Source: Oegoconia quadripuncta
Lineage: Eukaryota; Arthropoda; Insecta; Lepidoptera; Autostichidae
DNA: 64,000 bases
Assembly (NCBI GenBank): GCA_949316235.1
Contig: OX438743.1
Coordinates: 17,419,771 to 17,483,770 of the forward strand
Direction: 5' to 3'
Below are positions 1 to 9,971 of this stretch, in pieces. Both the position numbers and the translations under genes were made by a program. Each line of letters begins with the position of its first letter. Position 1 is the stretch's first letter. Below the pieces are notes generated by a model. It worked only from the letters and a program-made list of their open reading frames with translations. It made no database searches and was not told where the DNA came from.

Positions 1-99
1 TGAAGGATAATGTTTCTATTATACGTAGAGGTAGGTTAGTAATCTTAAATCAAAAGTATTTAATTACGTAGTTAGGAATCTAAATATCTAGTCAATAGT

Positions 100-170
100 C
101 ATAGCTGGTTCCCCGGAGAAGAACTTTCAAATCGGTTTCGAATTGAAATTTGTGATTCGATAAAACAAGA
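100..170 (-). repeat. LINE-J2 3' UTR fragment
   Basis: A short piece contains 'ccccggagaagaac' followed by 'atttgtgattcgataa'. The same pair of blocks occurs in the 3' UTR of the better-preserved LINE-J2 copy at 15176-15653 (minus strand). No coding part is left. The call rests on this within-window match only. Confidence 0.45.
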
Positions 171-204
171 AAAAATATATATTATGTTGTATAATTAGTA
201 ACGC

Positions 205-290
205 ACTATTGATACACATCCGGACAAAGACTGGACACTCACACATATAATGCCGTCAAACATGAACGCCTATTGATTTTCATCAGTATC
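205..290 (+). repeat. Repeat U fragment ('ccggacaaagactgga')
   Basis: 'cggacaaagactgga' followed by 'gccgtcaaac' recurs at 34930-35040, and in part at 35885-36035 and 62590-62625. It is an interspersed repeat with no visible coding capacity and an unknown class. Confidence 0.4.
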
Positions 291-342
291 TACGAAGTTA
301 AAAACGGACGTATGATTTCATGTTTAGTAGATACTCTATTTA

Positions 343-471
343 GTTGGTGGTAGGGCATTTTTAAATGTCCGTCTAACCAGCAACCCCCATCTTATTTCAA
401 GCCAAGCAGCAATGTTGATAGCATTTTTGTTTTCCGGCTGTGTTAGATAGGATGGCCAGACTCCAAAATAA
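343..471 (+). mobile_element. SINE-A fragment, body only
   Basis: It matches the SINE-A body from 'ggtggtagggcat' through 'ccatcttat', the 'agcagcaatgtt' block and the 'gatagccag'-like block. The tRNA-like head and the A-rich tail are missing. It is diverged, which suggests an older copy. Confidence 0.6.
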
Positions 472-655
472 GTTGGGAATTCCAAGTGACGCGCTTCCTC
501 ATCGGCAACATAAATTTTCTACAGTTCTTCATTTTCTTCACTTTCTTTTGGATATTTTGGTTTTGAATAAGATGTAAACCACAATACCAAGCCTTGTAGT
601 TTAAAGTAACACAACTGATTTTTAATAAAAGTTTTATTTTTGGAAGGTAAACTGG

Positions 656-895
656 CTTTGAAAAGTAAAAAGAATAGAACCAACCCATTTCTTCCCAGGG
701 GTGTCGTTAAAGGCGAAATTCTAAATTAAACCAAAAAACATCTAAGTACTTGCACATTTTAACGGGGGCCGCTCGCCTATCACGTGTGCATTTTGCTATA
801 TTTCGAAAGATGAGTATTGTTTTAAACACAGATCTTTTATTGTTTGGAACATCCAAACGTTTATGTTTGGGATATCTCTGACCACCCCATTTAGT
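656..895 (+). repeat. Repeat R1, copy 1
   Basis: It shares ordered blocks with 7595-7825 on the opposite strand: 'agaatagaaccaaccc', 'tacttgcac', 'tcacgtgtgcatttt' and 'gggatatctctgaccacccc'. It is about 240 bp, has no ORF, and its class is unknown. Isolated matching blocks near 10420 and 50930 suggest further broken copies. Confidence 0.55.
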
Positions 896-1359
896 ATAAA
901 GGTATGTATGTAAACTTATAGCCTTATGAAAAAGTCCGAAGAATATTTTGATTTTTAATTACTTACATGGAATTCTGAAGTTGCATGGTGTCATAGGGCT
1001 AACAAATAGGTAGAGTCCACTATTATTGATAAAAATTTACATTAAAATATAATATAGATGGACTATAAATACATGAAAACAAATAAATAACGACTGAAAT
1101 TGTTTAAATCAATATCAATTATTGTAATGTTAAATTTATTTTACATTAGGTAATTTAAGTATTATTAATATGGAATAATTCTATCAGTTGGTATGTATTA
1201 CAAACCATTTTATTTTCACTAAAATTGATTTTAATTTTTATTTTTATCAGTGTTCGGGATCGACACGGCACCTACTACTATTGTAAAAATAGTAGGTAGA
1301 TAATTAGCACAAATTGCTATATTTCAAACTATTTAGCTTTAGATGTGCAATTACGTATA
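896..1359. other. AT-rich stretch with no recognised feature
   Basis: Very AT-rich sequence with no matching copy elsewhere in the window and no credible ORF. Confidence 0.5.
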
Positions 1360-1665
1360 AAAAACCGGCAAAGTGCGTGTCGGGCCACGCGCAGTGTAGG
1401 GTTCCGTAGTTGCCCGTAACAATATGCATACTTTCAAGGGGCTTTTTGTTGTTTGATAAATAATTTTCAACGGAAAATTTTATTTTATAAGGTTTTCGAC
1501 TATGACATGTCACATAAACTTGGAAAGCCTCAACTGTTTACGAAAAAAACTTTGGGTATACTCATGACAAATTACAGTTTTTTAGCCTTTGAGCTAAGCC
1601 GCGAACCGACAGACGGTCATACTAATCTATAAGGAGACCTTGTTGGCTCCCGAACCCTACAAAAC
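1360..1665 (+). mobile_element. Repeat G ('gggttccgtag' element), copy 1
   Basis: It opens with 'aaaccggcaaagtgcgtgtc', continues 'cgcagtgtagggttccgtag', and ends near 1660 with an 'cgaaccctaca' block that looks like the complement of the opening 'gggttccgt'. This start and end pattern is familiar from a very common lepidopteran non-autonomous repeat. It has no ORF and its mechanism class is not determined here. Confidence 0.6.
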
Positions 1666-2049
1666 AGAAATAGAACGGTTTGCAGGTGATTTGTCCACAA
1701 CTGACAGCGTCAGAATTCCACGCAATTAAAAATCAGACTACGGCTCAATTACACTCCAATGTCGGAAAACCTATAATGACTGCAGACTATTAAATTATTC
1801 CTAGGCTGGGGTAGGCGACCTATATTTGCTGTTAGGGATAGCAAATTATCAATGGCCCAATCGATTTCAAACTTCTTTCATACAACACATTCTATCCCGC
1901 ATCTACACAATCTATATCTAATATCAAAGTGGCAAAGTGGCCCTCTAGAGTCCACTTTTCGCCCCCTCATAAAACGGCATGGCGGGGTCAACGAGATTGA
2001 TGCGATGGAAATAACTGGATAGAACTGGACACTATCGTATCGAAAAGAA

Positions 2050-2607
2050 ATTGACAAGTGCAAGCCTGACTCGCGCACCGAGGGTTCTGTACAAACTTTT
2101 ATGTAGGCTTTTGTTGATCACGAGAATCGAGTATCGAAAGATAAGTTTGTAATCGCAAAAAATATTTTTTATGTGATATCACTGTAAATTAACGATTTTC
2201 GGTTTATTTATTTTACTAGTGCTAATATGATTTTGTTTTTTACCAAATTTCATTACTATCAACGAGGATTTTTGGAAAACGGAATAAATGCCTGTACTTT
2301 TTAACTCTTAGAAACCGTGAACTAAGTTCTAATAACAACAACAACAAAATATTCTTTATTGTACAACAATAAGAAGCATAAAAAGAAATAAGAAAAAGGG
2401 GATAGTACAATTTGGCGGCCTTATCACTAAAAGCGATCTCTTCCAGGCAACCTTTGGGTAAGGAAACATTATGCACATGACATTCTAATACCTCCTCTGG
2501 TCTCTAATAGGTCTATCGTTTTTAAGAAAAAGGTTCTTGATAGAGAGACAGACTAACAACGAAGTGATCCAATAAGGATTCCGTTATTTCTTCTACGGAA
2601 CCCTAGA
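2050..2607 (+). mobile_element. Repeat G, copy 2, split by a LINE tail
   Basis: The start 'ctcgcgcaccgagggttc' and the end 'ctacggaaccctagaaaa' bound this copy. Internal blocks 'taccaaatttcat' and 'acagactaacaacgaagtga' match the usual order of this repeat family. A minus-strand LINE 3' end interrupts it at 2333-2466, so the LINE piece arrived later. Confidence 0.6.
2333..2466 (-). mobile_element. LINE-T 3' end with (TTG)n tail, nested in repeat G
   Basis: Read on the minus strand it runs 'cctggaagagatcgctttta', then 'gtgataaggccgcc', then 'caataaagaatattttgttg', ending in a (TTG)n tail. The same 3' terminus occurs at 23393-23587, 58190-58350 and 61465-61568. Only the 3' UTR is present, a typical 5'-truncated non-LTR insertion. 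Confidence 0.65.
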
Positions 2608-3429
2608 AAAGTTTAAAGTCAACAAAAATTTAAATCGAAATATATCTATTTATATTATCTCCTACCATCAATTGCCTCGATTATTCGTATGCTTAGTTTT
2701 TTGGGATACAAATTATAATCATACGTAAATCAGTGTCTGCCTATGAGAAATGTGGATTCCAGCATTACATGACGCCAGAATGCTTATTTAAAATATTGAA
2801 TGACTCTTAAACTATACTGGCACTAATATTCTCCTTTGGGCGCAATTTTTTGACATTGTAAAAAAGCTCAATTCCACTTTGTATATTTTAGTATCACGTA
2901 CGTAAACATTTACAATATATCATATTACAAAAACATTTTATTTCGTGAATTGTAAAAATAACATCTTAAATTTTCTATTTTCTTCTCGTACCTAATGACT
3001 ATAATTTTCTATTCACTGCGCAAGCCACAAACTCGAATGCTGTCGACTGTAAACGACAAACGATAACCTTTAGTAGACAAATTGAAAAACATTTCAACAG
3101 AATTCATCAACTAGAAAATAGACGACTAATTAAATTGGTTACGGGCGTTTTAATGTCTCTCAAAATGTATATCGTTAAACAAACACACTTTATTTGAGCA
3201 CTATGTTATGCTAAGAAAGAAACGGCCACAATATTAAATGAACAAGTTGTCAAATTTAAATAATGAGTTTCTATTTGACTTGCGGTTGATTACAGTCAAG
3301 AGCAATATAGTTTCTATCGAAGCTTTCTCTCCAATCTAATCGTGGCAAGTGCATAATGGAGTATTCATTCAGTTCATGAATGAGTTTGTCAAACTAATAA
3401 AATAATTAAATTGCACATTCACTAATTCC
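2608..3429. other. AT-rich stretch with no recognised feature
   Basis: No repeat match within the window and no ORF worth reporting. It may be unique DNA or an old repeat. Confidence 0.45.
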
Positions 3430-3484
3430 AGACTAAGCAACTAGGCTTATATTATGGATACCAGATGGTTGATAAACTACATTA
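3430..3484 (-). mobile_element. SINE-C, tail part, interrupted by SINE-A
   Basis: 'taagcaactaggcttat' plus 'accagatggttgataaacta' is the complement of the SINE-C tail. The rest of the same copy resumes at 3832 after an intervening SINE-A. Confidence 0.75.
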
Positions 3485-3498
3485 ATTAACTACATTTA

Positions 3499-3828
3499 AC
3501 CGCCTCCGTGGCTCAATGTAAACAACATTGGGTTTGCGTTTCGGAGGTCGCGGGTTCGATCCCCAGCGGGGTAGATATTTAGTACTGGGTTTGGTTGGTG
3601 GTAGGGCATATTAAATGTCCGCCTGGCTAGCTACCACCATCTTATCTAAATCTGCCGCCAAACAGCAATGTTAATAGCATTGTTGTGTTCCGGTTGTCAG
3701 AGATAAGATAGTAAGTCCCCCAAATAAGATGAGGTTTCCGGGTCAGTACGCTACCACCTTCGGGCTTATCTTCACTTAACATCAGGTGTGATTGAGGTCA
3801 AGTGCTAACCCGTTGTGTATAAAAAACA
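3499..3828 (+). mobile_element. SINE-A, full length, nested in SINE-C
   Basis: A near-complete tRNA-derived SINE. The head 'accgcctccgtggctcaatg' holds a box-A-like motif and 'gcgggttcgatccccagcgg' holds a near-consensus Pol III box B (GGTTCGATCCC). It is followed by the body ('ggtggtagggcat', 'ccatcttatctaa', 'gttgtgttccggttgtcaga', 'agataagatag', 'ccgggtcagtacg', 'cacttaacatcaggtgtgat') and the tail 'tgtgtataaaaaaca'. Both flanks are halves of one SINE-C copy. Confidence 0.85.
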
Positions 3829-3831
3829 ATA

Positions 3832-3962
3832 ATTTTTTTCGTAAAAAAACATTTTTATTGCAATGAAAAACATCCATAACTCGGGAACACCATGTTAGTA
3901 TTCATCATGCAAACAAGCCGATATCTATAGCAGACAGAGTGTCTAACCACTGTGTAGTCAAT
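3832..3962 (-). mobile_element. SINE-C, core and head part, right of nested SINE-A
   Basis: It continues the copy at 3430-3484: 'catccataactcgggaacac', 'gtattcatcatgcaaac', then a decayed head ending near 'ctaaccactgtgtagtc'. The box B region is degraded, so transcription from this copy is unlikely. Confidence 0.7.
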
Positions 3963-5756
3963 TGTTTGTAACCATCTCATTTTCCTCTCTAGTTTTGTTT
4001 AATTACTAGTTGTATCGTCATAACATAAAAAGGCGTAACTGTGAAAAAGTCGATTCAGTGATAACATTCGGACTATGGTTCTTAGAGCCATAATCGTTAT
4101 TTAAGATATTTTTGATGTAAATATTTGGATAAATATAAATATTTTTTGGCAGTTTAATTCGTATAATTTCTTCTTTGGTAAATAAACGCTAAAAAGGCTT
4201 AACTAACCACTTGCAACTTTCCTTTTTAATATTTGAATAATCTTTGAATATAAAAAAAAATTGCTAAATCGTCCTTGCTCGTATTGTCATGTGAAACTAA
4301 CAGCAACAACATTAAGAGTTAAAATTGTAGATCAACTGAGTTAACAGATGGGACAAGAAAATTGGTACAGTGATCATAATTGAACAAGCACATAATATTT
4401 CAAGTTTTCCATTAAAACTTTTTGTGAGTTCGCACTGTAGTTCGCAACAGTGGCTATACCTAGTTACAGTAGAGGCATCGGATGAGAGTGCCTTTAAGTT
4501 TTATACTTTAATGATTTTAAAATAACCATAAATTATAGGTATACATTCTGCCTTAATATTATTTAAATGCAATGACAGCAACTGTGATTAAAATTAATCA
4601 GTAAAATAGAACACAGTACAATGAATGAATGTTGTTTACCTTACATTAAAATACAGTGCATTTATTAGCAGGAATTTCAGAATTTTAGGACTAAACCAGT
4701 AGTATAAAGGCCGGACTACTTCGTCCGAAAGACCAGTATCAACAATTAGCACAGAAATCGTTACATTAGCTCAAAATAAATGTAATTTGGCTATTTGTAA
4801 AGTGTTTACCATACCCCAAACCAGAATGAACTGTAAAAATTAAATATTAACTATTACAGACATAAATACAACTTTATAATTTATTATTATCACACTTAGG
4901 TCTTTTCAAACATTCAGACTTAAGTTGCGCTAAAACTATGTATGAAAAGAATACAGCCAATTTCCTTAAGACCTATAAAACTCGATTTTCAACTCCAATA
5001 TTTAGATAATTTTTGGAATAAAATGTAAGTTACGTCCTTTCTTTTTATGAAGGCGGTATTTCCGACAAATGCTCCCGAAGCGGTCTGTACACTCGCCCAT
5101 AATTGCGAGCTCGTTCAATGACAGACAAACAATCGGCTGGAAATGGCTCTTCGCCTCGAGAATTCATGTCTGAGAATCAGCCGATGTCGCGGACAGACTG
5201 TTTACTCGACTGATTGGGTACTTTCCGAGGGATAGTGAAAGCGGGGAAAATCGATTCGTGCCCTCTCGCGTTAATGCGGGGTGTAAATTTAAATGCTTTA
5301 TATATACAGATATATATAGATTGTAAGGTAACGAGATCATTTCTCTTTAGCCACATCGAGTTTACCTTTAACAAAATTTATTTCTAATTAGTGAACACAT
5401 TAAAAAAAATTATTTGAACATGTTGCATTTGTGTATATATTTGTATCCTGTCCCCGTACCACGGCATCGTTTGTCGCGCGCGACGTAGGACTGAGAGCGG
5501 GATAATTGTATATTTCGTCCAAGTGAATGAGCAGGACGAAATGGAAGTTTATCGAGCCTGTCATGCTACTAGTGTAGTTTCTGTCCATATGCATTTCAAT
5601 AATGCGTGGACCGTGTCGCCTGCATTTTTTAATTTTTAAGATTAAAGTAGGAGTTTTATGCCAGTTTTATTTAAGGGTTATATGGCACGTTTGATGGAAA
5701 TCTATTAAGCCGTTTCAAAGATATTTGGTTTTAACATAGTTTACTTTATCGAGATG
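3963..5756. other. Long stretch without recognised repeat; GC-richer patch at 5040-5560
   Basis: Mostly AT-rich sequence without matches in the window. Between about 5040 and 5280 and again at 5450-5540 the base composition rises in GC ('gtcgcgcgcgacgtagg' is partly palindromic). ORFs there are short and unconvincing. This could be unique DNA or a diverged repeat. Confidence 0.4.
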
Positions 5757-5870
5757 ATATAGATAGATAGATAAAGCATTTATTTACCTCACTGCGTTCA
5801 CACAACTACACAATTTTTAAATTACAAGGGAAATATACATACAAATAAAAGTAAAGAATAGAAAATACGA
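5757..5870 (-). mobile_element. LINE 3' end with (ATCT)n tail
   Basis: (AGAT)n at the left edge followed by 'aaagcatttattta' reads on the minus strand as an AATAAATGCTTT polyadenylation-like end plus a simple tail. That is the layout of a 5'-truncated non-LTR insertion. No coding sequence is visible. Confidence 0.4.
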
Positions 5871-5942
5871 TATAAACATTTGTTAACTTGGGGGTTTTAT
5901 TATTTTTTTACTTTTTATTATTTAATTAACAAAAAACGCTAG

Positions 5943-6245
5943 TCATCATCATCAGCCCGTAAACATACCACTGCAGGGATATAGGCCTTCCATCGTATAT
6001 GAGGGAGTATGGGCCGTAGACCACCACGCTGTCCCAATTCCGGTTGGGGACTTCACATGCCTTTGAATTTTTATTTCTCAGGCATACAGGTTTTTCCCTA
6101 TGACTTTTTCCTTCACTGTTTAAGAGCAGTCGGATAAATGCACATAAGTAATTCAATTAAAATTAAAAACTCAATTTACCTGCCTGGGAACCTCCTAAAT
6201 TGGGAGACCGCGTCTTAACCGCTGAGCCATCGACGCTCCGACACA
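5943..6245 (-). mobile_element. tRNA-headed SINE with RTE-type LINE tail
   Basis: Read on the minus strand, the tRNA-like start is 'tcgatggctcagcggttaag', with a weak box B in 'gaggttcccaggca'. A middle section follows ('tcatagggaaaaacctg'), then 'gtgaagtccccaaccggaat', 'gacagcgtggtgg', 'ctgcagtggtatgtttacgg' and a (GATGAT) tail. The last third matches RTE-clade LINE 3' ends seen at 25445 and 12966. Borrowed RTE tails of this kind are known in lepidopteran SINEs. Confidence 0.65.
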
Positions 6246-6488
6246 AAAACGCTAGTACTCTCTCGATAATAAATAAACTGTCGATGACACTATAACATGG
6301 TCTCTAACTCTAGGCTCATAAGGATACTCATAGTTTGCTACCGAGCTAATGAGAGGCTATGGAGAGAGAATAGAGGTAATACACAAATGTTTTTATCCTT
6401 AATCACCATATATTTCATAGATCGTCTTGATATTACATTCTTCCTTGAAAATGTGAACTATCGAGTGGATTCCCTCCACTAACGGTAG

Positions 6489-6998
6489 CTTTACAAGTGC
6501 CTTTCCATCGACCTCGGCATCCATGACAAAAAGACGTTTACTATCGCTAGATGTGGTCTTATAATCTGGGGTAACAGTACAGAAGTCGGTAGAGCGTTTA
6601 TTGCGCAGAAAAAATGTATACGAGCAATTTGCGGTGTTAGACAGGACGTATCCTGTAAACCACTCTTTAGGAAATTGAATATTCTCCCGCTACCTTGCTT
6701 ATACATACTTGAAATGGCTAAATTCATTAAACAGTACCAACAAAAATTTTATAAGCAAGCCAGAGATGTACTTCAACTAAACACAAGGTATCCTGACAGA
6801 CTCATGCTTAGTGAAGTACCGAAAAGTACACGTTACCTAAAAAACTGTTATTTTATGGGAAAAGTTATATTTAATAAATTGCCTAAACCAATGCAAGCAC
6901 TCCCGATTAATAAATTCAAAATGGAATTGAAGAAGTGGCTTCTCCAATACACATTCTATTCAATTAAAGAATTTTTGGACCATAAGGTGGAAGTATAA
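6489..6998 (+). pseudogene. LINE-J1 reverse transcriptase C-terminus (Jockey/CR1-like)
   Basis: About 169 codons are open in one frame to a TAA at 6996-6998. Readable landmarks are 'GLIIWGNSTEVGRAF', 'AQKKCIRAICGVRQ', 'CKPLFRKLNILPLPCLYI', 'PKPMQALPINKFK' and the end 'IKEFLDHKVEV'. This is the region after the RT catalytic domain in Jockey/CR1-type LINE ORF2 proteins (YG..IWG...QKK.IR..., C..LF..L.IL). The RT catalytic motifs and endonuclease are absent, so it is a 5'-truncated dead copy. The same C-terminal layout recurs at 15384-15653 and 36595-36740. The clade is not certain. Confidence 0.8.
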
Positions 6999-7276
6999 AA
7001 TATCTAATGTATTAATCCTAATGAATTGAACTGCCTTGAATTATGTAATGTATTTGATAATGAATTTAATAGTAAGGAATGGTATCAATTTCAATTATGT
7101 AAATGAATTTAATATCAATAATTAATTAAGACTGTAATAGATTTAAGATTTTATAAATATTTGCATGCTATTATAAGTGGCTGAATAGGCGATGTAACTA
7201 TAACGTAACACCTTAAAAATGTACCCTATTCAATAGCAAATAAATCATTTGTATTTGTATTTGTATTTGTATTTTC
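6999..7276 (+). mobile_element. LINE-J1 3' UTR and (TTTGTA)n tail
   Basis: It follows the ORF stop directly and ends in 'caaataaatcatttg' and five TTTGTA-like units, a typical non-LTR 3' end with simple-repeat tail. Confidence 0.75.
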
Positions 7277-7302
7277 AGGGTAAATTATTTCGACTAGGAG
7301 AC

Positions 7303-7420
7303 TCTGTTTGTTTGTTTTTAAACGCTTTATTGTACTTTATAAAATTTACAGAATCATTATGTCTACCTAAATGAAAATTAGTACAAAGGCGGACTTATTC
7401 CAAATAGAGATATCTTCCAG
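7303..7420 (-). mobile_element. LINE-T-like 3' end fragment
   Basis: On the minus strand it reads 'ctggaagatatctctatttg', a diverged 'gcctttgtac' part and a 'caataaagcg'-like end with T-rich tail. The layout matches LINE-T 3' ends, but it is more diverged than the copies at 58190 and 61465. Confidence 0.45.
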
Positions 7421-7594
7421 TTAACCTAGGTAAATGCCAAAGGACTCTGCAATAGTAAACAAACAAATAAGTAATTGAACCGTCAAAAATCTGCAAAACA
7501 TTCTTAAGTAAGTTTCTCTCTATCTTTGGAGTGCATCATCATATCTTAATCTAATTTATATATGTCCATATACTTACATCACGTCATATTCTTT

Positions 7595-7825
7595 ATCCCA
7601 AATGGGGTGGTTAGAGATATCCCAAACATTCGTTCCAAATGTTTAACGCCTGAAACTACATCCACGGTTCACCTGTCAAGATTTACAGAAATGCACACGT
7701 GACAGAGCGTGGGCCCATCGCCCTTGAAACGTGCAAGTACCTTTTATGATATAAAGTCCCTTAGTCGCGTTTTACATACCCACGGTAAGAGACGGGTTGG
7801 CTCTATTCTTTTTACGTGATGGAAC
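7595..7825 (-). repeat. Repeat R1, copy 2
   Basis: Inverted relative to 656-895. Its left edge 'ggggtggttagagatatccc' complements the right edge of copy 1, and 'gttggctctattctttt' complements the left edge. No ORF. Confidence 0.55.
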
Positions 7826-8149
7826 CACACAGCACCCACCCTGGTAATAAACCTTATCAAAAAAAAAACACATCGAAATCGGTAAACAATTGGAATAAAT
7901 ATGGATGAACATAAATATGGATGAACTATGTAAAAAAATACATACAGACGAACATAGGACCTCCTCCTTTTTTGAAATCGGTTAAAAAGAATTTATCACA
8001 ATCAGTTCACAATTTGGGGTTAGATATCTTGAAACAATAGAACGGTATAGTCGAATCGAGAACCTACTCCTTTGTTAAAGGCTCTTAAATATCAACACCT
8101 TTGTAATAAATTTTAGAAGTCGTTTTTTTTTTTTTTTAAATTAGAATGG

Positions 8150-8336
8150 GATCGCTCTTGACCTTAATCTGGACTAATGTCGAGATAAGGTCTACGATGG
8201 AACGAGCTTTCCCAGAAGATGCCTATTTAACCTGACTTTAAAGAGCTGCGGGTTATATGCGATTGGAAACACAGACGGAGGCAATGCGTTCCACTCCTTA
8301 GCCGTGCGCATGAGAAACGAAGACCTAAAGTGATTT
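8150..8336 (-). pseudogene. LINE-N ORF2 C-terminal fragment
   Basis: The minus strand reads in one frame 'SFLMRTAKEWNALPPSVF', 'AYNPQLFKVRLNRHLLGK', then a stop. The pattern RTA..WN.LP..VFP..Y....FK..V...L is the usual extreme C-terminus of an insect LINE ORF2. Everything upstream is missing. Related pieces lie at 14625-14762 and 49191-49620. Confidence 0.7.
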
Positions 8337-8339
8337 AAT

Positions 8340-8525
8340 CAAATCAACTGAAAATATTTTTATTTCATAAGTCATTAAAATTGCCATGACGTCATAAGAG
8401 AAGATAGAACAAGAAAATCAGAGGTATTTTTTAAATAAGTATTTTTTACAATTTTTGATTCGACAAGGAAAGAAATAATATATGGAATGAATATCGCTGA
8501 GCGGTCCACGCTTGCATATCATCTA
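8340..8525 (-). mobile_element. LINE-J2 3' end
   Basis: 'gaaaatatttttatttcata' and 'gccatgacgtcat' at the left and 'gctgagcggtccacgcttgc' at the right are the complement of the LINE-J2 3' UTR, also seen at 36700-36985. The 'tgatttgattt' tail lies at the left edge. Confidence 0.6.
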
Positions 8526-8868
8526 ATTAGTCAGAAATTACACCCTACCTATCACATATTAGCATAGCAGCTAACTTGGCTCCTTTTTCACAACCACGTT
8601 TTTAAAGAATAAAATGTCCTTTACGAAGGAAACGGATTCTTTCTCATCTCCTCCACAAGAATAGAGCGCATCTGTGCCTGGCATGAGATTTATTTAATCG
8701 ATTTTCTGTCTATTATTTTTATATTAAACGTCGTTTATATAGTTATGGTAGCAATTTACATAGTATTTTGTTAGGAACGTTGCCAAGGGGTACCTATACA
8801 GTGTAGAACAGATAAGTGAACTCGATCAATTTGTTCTGTAGTATAAAAGGTATACCTAGAAATAACTT

Positions 8869-9173
8869 GACGACCTGTTTTGTGTAGTGGTTAGAAACTG
8901 ACTGCTTTACCAAGAGGTCGCGGGTTCGAATCCCGCTAAGGGCATATGTTTGTATGATGAATACAGACACGTGTTCCCGAGTTATGGATGTTTTTCATTT
9001 ATATATGTATTTATTTACAAAAAAAATGTATTTGTGTAGTTTATCAACCATCTGGTATCCATAACACAAGTCTAGATGCTTATTGTGGACCTAGATGGCG
9101 CTGTGTGTATGTATCAAAAATTGTTGTAAATTATTTTGCGCAATAAAGAGTATTTGTATTGTATAAAGATATT
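8869..9173 (+). mobile_element. SINE-C copy carrying a LINE-type 3' tail
   Basis: Head 'gacgacctgttttgtgtagt' with box A, box B in 'cgcgggttcgaatcccgcta', core 'gttcccgagttatggatg', then 'ccatctggtatccataacac' and 'tagatggcgctgtgtgta'. Other copies end in (TTA)n, but this one continues into 'gcgcaataaagagtatttg' and 'tattgtata', which is the LINE-T terminus. Full length and close to consensus. Confidence 0.8.
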
Positions 9174-9184
9174 TTATTTAACTT

Positions 9185-9465
9185 TTTACCGATATGGAAA
9201 TTGCGTAATCTAAGTAAATCTGTAGAAAGTTTGTGTGTGTATGTATATTTGTTACCTCTTCACGCTTAAACGGCTGGTTAGATTTGGAGGATATTTAGAT
9301 CGTGGATAAATTAGGCCCTGTATTAAGATATAGGCTACTTTTTATACCGAAAAAGTGACGGGTTCCTGTAGGATAGGTATTATTAGTGTGATGGCTTATG
9401 AGTCATAGAGTGACGCATTTGGTAGTAGACCGAATTCTACGCAGACGAAGTCGCGGGTAACAGTT
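9185..9465 (-). mobile_element. Repeat H ('gcgacttcgtctgcg' element), copy 1
   Basis: On the minus strand it begins 'gttacccgcgacttcgtctg' and ends with a 'taagcgtgaagaggtaacaa' block and 'catacacacaca'. Such 'cgcgacttcg...gtgaagaggtaac' repeats are very common in Lepidoptera and have been discussed as non-autonomous Helitron-like or other elements; the class is not proven here. Related copies are at 17594, 35703, 41456 and 53155. Confidence 0.5.
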
Positions 9466-9641
9466 AGTTTGGAATATTTTGAATCTACAAAATTTCATAC
9501 TGCCTGTACAATGTTAGGTATAACATTACATTATTGAATTCGTATAGGCGAAGGAAGGGTGAGACAGCCTGTAAGGTCCTATTACTCTATATTTTTACGT
9601 AACCAGAGCTGGGGTGATTTAATCGATACAGTCAGCAACAT

Positions 9642-9971
9642 AATTTTTTTTATGCACAACGGGTTAGCACTGGATTTCAATCACACCTGATGTTAAGTGA
9701 AAATGAGGCCGAACGTGGAAACGTACTGACCCGGAAACCCAAATATTTGGGGAACTGGCTATCTTATCTCTGACAACTGGAACACAACAATGCTATTAAC
9801 ATTGCTGTTTGGCGGCAGATTTAGATAAATTGGTGGTAGCTAGCCAGGCGGACATATAAAATGCCCTACCACCAACCAAACCGAGTACAAACATGTATCC
9901 CGCTGGGAATCGAACCCGCGATCTCTGATTCGTAAACACTATGTTGTTTACATTGAGCCACGGAGGCGGTT
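9642..9971 (-). mobile_element. SINE-A, full length
   Basis: T-run plus 'tatgcacaacgggttagcac' (complement of the tail) at the left and 'gagccacggaggcggtt' (complement of the head) at the right. The box B complement is 'gggaatcgaacccgcg'. All body blocks are in order. Confidence 0.85.

Noticed and set aside
3499..3575. tRNA-like sequence with box A and box B
   Set aside because: It is the head of SINE-A, repeated in many copies with a shared body; the cloverleaf acceptor stem is not complementary, so it is not a tRNA gene.
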